Origin: Corallium rubrum
Taxonomy: Eukaryota > Cnidaria > Anthozoa > Scleralcyonacea > Coralliidae
Reading direction: 5' to 3'
Length of the DNA stretch: 64,000 nucleotides
Assembly (NCBI GenBank): GCA_964035015.1
Contig: OZ036006.1
Location: 7,175,289-7,239,288, forward strand
The notes below the pieces were generated by a model. That model made no database searches. It was not told the origin of the DNA and saw only the letters and a list, made by a program, of their open reading frames with translations. Position 1 is the stretch's first letter. The number at the start of each line of letters is the position of its first letter. The position numbers and the translations under genes are program-made. This document shows, in pieces, positions 32,979 to 64,000 of this stretch.

Positions 32979-33773
32979 TGTTTTCCTTATGAATTATTGA
33001 GTTTGAGAAACAGAGTTCTTCATTGTTTTACTGTATAATTTACATCGTTAATCGTTACCTCGCTCGGACTCTCTCACTATTCTCTCTCACTTGAGGGTTC
33101 GAGCCATAGCGGGTTCCACTGTTATGAGCGACGCAACCACGTGACACAGCGAGGTGTCGGTTGCGGGGGATTATTTTTCAATGTCGAATTGAACATAAGC
33201 CAATTATTTTGAACGCGCAAGACATTTGATAATTTATTGATAAATGCATGCGGATTATGATACAAGATTATAAGCGAAACTAGTGCATCTTGAGTAACAT
33301 TATCATTATTTTAATTAAGAAAACAAGTATTTTGTTGCGAGCTTGATGCATGTATAATATAGTGTACTACGTAACGCGGTACCTAATTTGGATGCTACTT
33401 TAAAGGAAGTATGTAACATTGAATAAGAATTTGAATGCATGAACTATTGTGACGTGCTGTCCAGGAAACTTAACTTATCAATCAACAGCTATTCCGCATG
33501 AAACAAGAGCTAGCAAAACTTCAAAACCTAAAGACAATACGAATGCTTGAAGACGAGTCTTTAGTATTTTATTCTGGCTAACGCCAGGCATCAAAGTGCC
33601 GTTAAAACCTATCACTTTGAAGCCTGACGACGAGTCTTTAGTAATTTATTCTGGCTAACGCCAGACGATTTTATTCAGCACAAGGAGAGATCCAGGCCTC
33701 AAAGTGTTAACCATCTCAAAACCTTCGCTTTATCATTAAAATATAGCATTGTAATTCAAATGCTAAATCAAAG

Positions 33774-33809
<36 letters not shown>

Positions 33810-33929
33810 ATATCTATATCTATACCGGATGTCCTGGATTGATTGGGATATTCGTGCATGTTAACGTATATGCTCAGCATACACAACTAACTGGGCCTAT
33901 TACCGTACATTCATAGGTATATAATCAGG

Positions 33930-34120
33930 CTATACAGTGGTGTTTATAGAATAGTCAGGGTTACTGCACATGTCTTTCACCTCTGCAAGCCAGTTCGATT
34001 CCTGCTCGATGCAATCATCAACTTCACCTTGGCCGCAAGTGAAAAGAGAACTCCTATAATTTAACTCTACCAAATCTCTGGGTTCTCTGGTACTAGATCT
34101 TGCTATCTTGTATTCAGTAT
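33930..34120 (+). mobile_element. Decayed tRNA-derived SINE
   Basis: It contains GTTACTGCACATGTCTTTC, CACCTCTGCAAGCCAGTTCG and ATTCCTGC, matching the head of the SINE at 6783-6840 (TTAGTGCACATGCCTTTCAC) and preserving a B-box-like GTTCGATTCC. Confidence 0.55.
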
Positions 34121-34566
34121 GCACTTCATTTCCCCAGCTAAAATTGCTGTTTTGTTTGTGCTTGTACCACTGCTGATCAGATAAACAACGTGTACTTATA
34201 GTCCACTTTCAGCAAAATAAATGATTGTAAACAACAGCTATTTACAAGAGCTATATTTACATAATTACAAGCTAAATAACAATATGCAAATCACAAACAT
34301 TTTGTACAAAAATACTAGTTCTGTTCATGTGATATAATAAACTATAACGTAATCATCAGTAAATTACTAAAGTCTCATACAGTTCAGTCTAACGCCATGC
34401 AGAGTAGACTGAGGTCTTCGTTAAGGTTTTCAGGGTCATTTCTGTAAAGCGCTCTCAATTCGTCAGAATTTATGCCACAAAAATAAAATAGATATCGTTA
34501 GAAAGCTATGAATTTGTAGAATACAATGGTGTCTTTGGTTTCGCGATAAACACAAACCGCTAATAG

Positions 34567-34932
34567 TTGTGAATTTTTTAATTAAAACCCGAGGGCTTCA
34601 TTCGGGGCAACTTAAGAACAAAGCGTTTCATTTTGTTCAAAAACATTTTTCACAGTTCGATTCCGAGATAAATGTCCAGCAAAACGGTTTTTATTTATTG
34701 CCTGGTTTCGAATTTTTGACTTATTTTGTCCGAATGTTGGTCGAAAAACAGCATTATTAACTTTGGACGTCAATAAAATCGGCATGAAAACTCGACATAT
34801 AAAAAAACGCTGACACCGTTTTGCTGGAAATTTATCTCGGAATCGAACTACAAAAGATTTTGAACAAATTGAAACGCTAATTTGTTCTTAAGTCGCCCCG
34901 AGTGAAGCCCTCTGGTTTTAATTTAAAAAATC
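34567..34932. repeat. Foldback element
   Basis: Left arm AATTTTTTAATTAAAACC...GATTCCGAGATAAATGTCCAGC pairs with the right arm GCTGGAAATTTATCTCGGAATC...GGTTTTAATTTAAAAAA; arms about 140 bp around a central unique piece. Confidence 0.7.
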
Positions 34933-34999
34933 TGAAGTAGTACATATTTATCTACAAGATAAAAATATCTTAGCCTTGAAAATGAACGACTCAGACCCA

Positions 35000-35215
35000 G
35001 TTTCCACGGTACCGAACGAATTCGAGACCGGTCTGAAATTCGTCCTATTTCGCCGTATAAACAGGCGGAGCCATACTAATTCGAGAACCGTTTAGAATTT
35101 TTCTTCCGTGTAAACAAGCGGAATTAACCGTATCAATTCGAGAACGGTTCCGACTTTTTCTTCCGTGTGAACAGGCGGAACCGTACTAATCCGAGACCGG
35201 TCTCGAATTCGTCCG
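35000..35215. repeat. Inverted-end element with internal GTGTAAACAGGCGGA repeats
   Basis: The left end CACGGTACCGAACGAATTCG and GAGACCGGTCT recur inverted at the right end (AGACCGGTCTCGAATTCGTC, CGGTACC). Between them, GTRTAAACARGCGGA is repeated three times. Non-coding. Confidence 0.65.
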
Positions 35216-36980
35216 GTACCTTGTAAACAGAGTGAATACGATTATATAATCCATTCGTAGTCAACGACTATAGCAACGTATATCTCGATTGACTATGATT
35301 TATATGTACTATATATACTTGATTAAGCTAGGGAGTACGCAACGACTACGACTACGGCAACGTGTTTGAACAATACAGTTTTATGTCATATACAAAGAGC
35401 TTTTGCAAATGACGGTCCCAAGAGTAATATACATGCCGTCGTGGCTTTGTTTGACAACGTAGAAAAAGCATTTTGACGTTGTAAAGACAACGCGGAACCT
35501 GAATCACTACAGAAGCCCGGGAAAGCATAACCTTACTCTCGCGACTAGCATAGATTGAACAAGTGTAATCTCTTCAAGAATTTAAGAACAAGGCGAGTCG
35601 GTGTGATTCTGTAACTTGAAATTTGGATGTATAAATACACCACCATTTAATACCACTGTTAAACTTTCTACCGTAGCCGTAGTTCGTTGTCTGAATCTTA
35701 AAGTCCCTAGTGTTTTAAATAGAGCAAAATGGTGAAATTTCATCAGAGTAAAATGTGGAGGGCTGATAAAGGGTTTCGCTTGAAACGTCAGTATTTCGTT
35801 TTTAAAATTATTCTCGGCAATTTAAGCATCTTTTCACTTTGCTCTTTACTTGATCTGAGGTCAGCTAATAATTTGGAGTAGAGTTATATATTCTATTGTA
35901 TTTCCATTGCAATCCCCACGTACTATTCAGATACCGCATGGAGTTATTTACCAAATGTACAAAATATATATCATCCATGAGTGACATCGCCGTTAAATGA
36001 TTAATTAGGTAACTTTGTTTACACACCGCATAGCTTTCGCTTTCAACACTTATACGATTTAAAACAAGCTCCGTTGCATAGTGATTTCAAACTTCTGTCG
36101 CTCGCAAATCCTCACAAAATGTCAGATTATATAATTAAATAAGAAAAAACTATGATATAATCGTCCGGAACTCGACAAAGAAATCGGATACTGTGACCTT
36201 CTGACTGTAAGTTAAGCTAGGGAGGATATCGGATGTCGTAATTCTGTTGGCTTGCAGTCTAAAAAAAGACTGTTATATTTAGATTTTAGATCAGCGCTAT
36301 GAATTTTGCAACGGGTTAGTCCCATGTGTCCAACGCTATCTCAGCCACTGACCCCGTCTATCGCCCACGAAGAAGCTATATGCTCAGTTTCGGCTTGGCA
36401 ACGTGTGGTTTTCTTACGCAAAACAAATTGGTGGAAACTCCGTTCGGCTATGGTGGCCGCCGCACTGTTATAGAACGCTAGAAGCTCGTCACAGTCCACT
36501 ATTTCGTCAACTCCTCCTTTTTCTTCTCCCGCCAACGCTGTAGTTACGGGTAATACTTTCCGCTTCAATAGACGAAATTGGAGTTTCGACTGCGCATACA
36601 ATCTGAGTCGGGATAAAACGTAGTTCGTTTATAACACGAGGCAGAAGCAGTCGCAGTAAACATAACATTTCTGATTTCAGAAACTTTTTAATGTTTAGGT
36701 ATTCTAGAAGGATAAACTTTGCTTATCGATTACTCTTGACAATAATCCTAAACGTAGTGTCTAAAAATAATGAACTCAAAACATGAAAAAACAGTCCCAG
36801 CCTATGTTATCTTCCCGTTATGCTTTAATAGACACGATGTAATTTGCATAGGGGCCCAAATTGAATAGGAAACTAATTTGCATGTGGGCCTAAATGAAAC
36901 TACGATTTGGTGTATTCATGTGAAGGATCCACTTCGAAACTTCGATTTTGAAACTTTGAATCCTTCTGGACCGGACCAGC

Positions 36981-37071
36981 CTCATGTGAGTAAAGTTCTT
37001 GATTATCTCTTGTGCCTGCAGAGTTCTTCTCTGGGTTCTCCCGTTTTGTTCCCTCCGCAAAACCAACACTA
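36981..37071 (+). mobile_element. SINE 3'-tail fragment
   Basis: TCATGTGAGTAAAGTTCTTG, CTCTTGTGCCTGC and CTGGGTTCTCCCGTTTTGTT resemble the tail of the 5S-derived SINE at 55221 (GATGTGAGTAGACTTTAGTT, CAGGTTCTCCGGTTTTCC) but no 5S head is present. Confidence 0.55.
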
Positions 37072-37327
37072 ATTACTATACTTCAGTATCGTGTTTTGTT
37101 AACACCAATTACTTCATTAATATTCCCCAATTACTCAATTAGTAACCCCTAATTAGTTCTAATTAACTAATTCATCTGTTATGAAGGCGCGAGGCCATCC
37201 AAAATAATAACACACGTTCTCCTTACATCGTTTTGCTTTGTATTGTCTGGCTTCGCTTGGTTTCGCTTTGCATTACTTTGTTTGCGAGTATGGATCGTTT
37301 TCACACGCGTGATCGCTGTTAGCCTGT

Positions 37328-37532
37328 GTTCCAGTCCACTGCGCTACGCTGTCTACGCTGTCTAGTGGATTGTGCATTAATCTCAAATTTCTCGTCCAAC
37401 GTCTTTCACTGATATTGAGACAATTTATTCATATTCAAGCGGATATTATGTAAATTCCCAATTTATGCAAATCGAAAATAAACATGGCACTAGACAGGGA
37501 AGCGCAGTGGACTGGAACACAGGCCAGAATTG
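37328..37532. repeat. Inverted repeat element
   Basis: GCCTGTGTTCCAGTCCACTG at the left is inverted at the right as CAGTGGACTGGAACACAGGC. Inner segments (AGTGGATTGTGC etc.) are less matched. About 200 bp, non-coding. Confidence 0.7.
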
Positions 37533-37879
37533 AGTTAAATTCCCATAGGATAAAGATTGTGCACCAATAAGGCCACCATTTCATTGTTTCGGTACACCAA
37601 TATGGTCGCCGTGACGTCAGATAAAAACCAAGAATACGTTAATTGAGATAGTCCGGACGCAATAATGGTCGCTGAAAAGCCCGGATAAACGGAACACTTT
37701 GAAGGATGCGTGTAGTATATTAGAATACAGACAAAACAACTGTGTTAGAATTAATTACATTACTGCGCATGCTTCGTGTTTAGTACAGAGTATTACAATA
37801 AAATATTTAAATACACGTAAACCACGTGATTAGTCACGTGACCAGACACCCCGCAAGATAATAATTGGCTCTGCCAAAC

Positions 37880-39260
37880 TGTAATGTCGACAGAGTTAAA
37901 TTAACTCTAACCAGAGTTAAAAGTGATGGAGTTAAAATAACTTCATAAAAACAAAGCGTTTTGAACCTTTTTAAAATTACTCCTTTTCAGAGTTAAAATA
38001 ACTCCAAAATAAGATCATGTTCACACGAAGTGGATTGAGTGTTTAAGTCAGATCTCGCATGTTGTTTCTCCTTGTTGTGTTTACATGAAGAAGATTGAGT
38101 GTTAAAGTCAGACCTCGCATGTTGTTTCTCCTTGTTGTGTTTACATGAAGAAGATTGAGTGTTCAAGTCAAATCTCGCATGTTGTTTCTCCTTGTTGTGT
38201 TTACATGAAGAAGATTGAAAGTTTTCGAGCTGATCGAAACGAATGGCTGAAGTCAATCCACGCAGTGGATTGGGTTGACTTGAGATTCAAGCAAGGATCG
38301 ACTTGATTATGTCTCCAATCTGATTCATCTAAACACGGTTTGACTTGAAAATGACTTGATACACATGAATGATGTTAGTACGTGTACTCGCACCGCCTTT
38401 ACATGATTGCGGAATGAAATTTCAATCCGGAATGAGATTTCAATCCCGAATGAGAACCGGATTGAACTCAATCCAGAATGAGCTAATCTCAATCCGGATT
38501 CATGTAAACAGATATAGGGGTTTGATCAGAAGCGGATTGAGTTTCAATCTGGATTGAACTAATTCCGCTTCTGACCAAACCCATTTATCTGTTTACATGA
38601 ATCCGGATTGAGTTTCAATCTGGATTGAACTCATTCCGCTTCTGATCAAACCCCTTTATCTGTTTACGTCTGGATCGAAATCTCATTCCGGATTGGAATC
38701 TCGTTCCGGATTGGAATCTCATTCCGGATTGGAATCTCATTCTGGATTGGAATCTCGTACCGGATTGGAATCTCGTTCTGGATCGAAATCTCATTCCGGA
38801 TTGGAATCTCGTTCCGGATTGGAATCTCGTTCCGGATTGGAATCTCATTCCGGATTGAAATCTCATTCCGGATTGAAATTTCGTTCCGGAATCATGTAAA
38901 GGCGGTGCGAGTTTCATTCTGGGATGAAAAACGTGACAGAGGATTAGAACAAACAATGCATGCGTGTTTTCTAATATTTACGGATTTCAGATTCCAGGCG
39001 CATTTCAATCCAGAAACCCAGTTCCTATGTAAATTGACTTCGCTTTTCAATCCAGATTGAAACTCAATCCGGATTCATGTAAACGGCCCCTAAGAGTAAA
39101 TTGAACTCTTTTGAATAACTCCTTACAAAAACTAGAGTAATTTCAAACTCGGAGTTGAAATGACTCCAAATATCGGAGTTCAATAACGGCAGCTAAATTG
39201 GAGATGCCTCTAAAAATTGTGGCATTTTGAACTTTTTTAACTTCATAATTGAAGTTAAAA
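37880..39260. repeat. Composite repeat with two tandem arrays
   Basis: The outer zones (37880-38010, 39090-39260) are rich in GAGTTAAAATAACTC-like half-palindromes. Inside, a 60-bp unit containing CGCATGTTGTTTCTCCTTG is repeated three times (38035-38215), and an 18-bp unit ATTCCGGATTGGAATCTC about a dozen times (38676-38885). Flanking ATGTAAACAG and GGATTGAGTTTCAATC segments occur in both orientations, so the whole is probably one foldback-type element enlarged by tandem expansion. Confidence 0.65.
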
Positions 39261-39418
39261 TAACAATACAGGAATACAGAAAGATCATCTACGTCTGCCA
39301 TGTCCGCTTGCTCACTCAATTATACGGATAAAAATTAAAGTTTACGAAATTGTAAATTATCAGAAATAACAACTTCTGAAAATTTTCCAGAATTTTTCCC
39401 AAAGATGTTGTATTCATG

Positions 39419-63561
<24,143 letters not shown>

Positions 63562-64000
63562 CTGAAGAGACAAATCAAGCAGTATGGTTAATATTAAACC
63601 ATTAAATTGTTGAATTAACCTATTCCTTTCTCAGCTGGCCAAAAACGCCTCGCCGCTCGGCTATCGCCTCGTGCCTCTACTCAACTTCTTTCGTGTTCAA
63701 ATGACGTCAAACGTACCTATATTTAACAAATAGATTACATTTTGCTGTTGTCTATTCAGTTATAGATGCACAGATGATGTCACAACGTGGTAAAAACAAA
63801 AAAGTGGCCCAGGAGACGCAGTCGAGTCACTGATGTTCTTACCACGTTTAACTGAACAGACTACAAAAAATGGAATCTATTTGTTTTATACAAACAAAAA
63901 TTTAAAAGGTTTTTATCGAAACTCTTGTCGGATTTGGGGGCACGAAGGAAAAAAGCAAGTCAGCTGACGTGATCTGACGTGTCCATGTGTGTGTCCTCTA
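63562..64000. other. Mi-2 intron at the right edge
   Basis: No exon seen. A partial TTAA element (63616-63650, TTAACCTATTCCTTTCTCAG) and a foldback (about 63720-63885: TTAACAAATAGATTACATTT inverted as AATGGAATCTATTTGTTTTA, and CAACGTGGTAAAAAC inverted as GTTCTTACCACGTTT). Confidence 0.6.

Larger units (their letters stand above)
33000..39418. other. Gene-poor, repeat-rich region
   Basis: Contents in order: TTAA-element copies (about 33535-33710), (TA)n at 33779-33820, decayed tRNA-SINE (33930-34120), foldback (34567-34932), inverted-end element (35000-35215), degenerate hammerhead-like motif (35762-35798, plus), a GC-richer short frame at 36341-36601 (minus, 86 codons, no recognised family), SINE tail (36981-37071), inverted repeat (37328-37532), and a composite of GAGTTAAAATAACTC-like repeats and tandem arrays (37880-39260). 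I see no exon I would defend. Confidence 0.55.

Noticed and set aside
36341-36601. 86-codon minus-strand frame in a GC-richer patch
   Set aside because: No recognised family, no splice or codon evidence beyond being open. Kept only as a remark in the region entry.

Overview
The window is animal nuclear DNA: AT-rich, with multi-exon genes bounded by GT-AG introns, many short non-autonomous transposons, long foldback repeats, 5S- and tRNA-derived SINEs, and very large simple-sequence arrays. Gene content (PRD-class homeobox, Mi-2/CHD3-5, AGTRAP, TTC36) is metazoan. Several short repeats, such as the foldback at 63720-63885 and the hairpin at 49074-49138, remind me of anthozoan genomes. That is memory, not a search, so I say only non-bilaterian marine invertebrate, cnidarian-leaning, with sponge not excluded.

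Layout, left to right. 1-4500 is repeat-rich intergenic DNA. 5063-10567 (+) is SLC33A1, the ER acetyl-CoA transporter, in 6 exons. 11107-12321 (-) is TTC36 in 2 exons, tail-to-tail with SLC33A1. 13157-17161 (+) is AGTRAP in 7 small exons, head-to-head with TTC36. 18775-27492 (+) is a PRD-class homeobox gene in 3 exons; its second intron holds a 4.7 kb DNA transposon (21766-26491) with an intact 693-residue transposase, itself carrying a nested hAT element. 28503-29387 (-) is an intronless TMEM177 homologue that keeps an M48-type zinc-protease motif. 31263-31772 (-) is a small secreted cysteine-rich protein. 33000-39400 is mostly repeats. 39419 to beyond the right edge (-) is a Mi-2-type CHD3/4/5 remodeler; I traced 33 exons encoding 1502 residues from the second chromodomain to the stop. 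Its introns hold most of the simple-sequence arrays.

The complete genes look independent housekeeping or developmental loci rather than a co-working cluster. Four observations seem most worth follow-up. (1) A dispersed family of hammerhead-like RNA motifs shows compensatory changes between copies, and two copies lie in sense orientation inside Mi-2 introns. (2) The DNA transposon has identifiable inverted ends, a target-site duplication testable against paralogous empty sites in this same window, and 14-bp near-palindromic subterminal repeats. (3) A family of TTAA-flanked miniature elements shares a core palindrome but has different terminal repeats, and partly forms tandem arrays. (4) TMEM177 retains HExxH...ExxxD.
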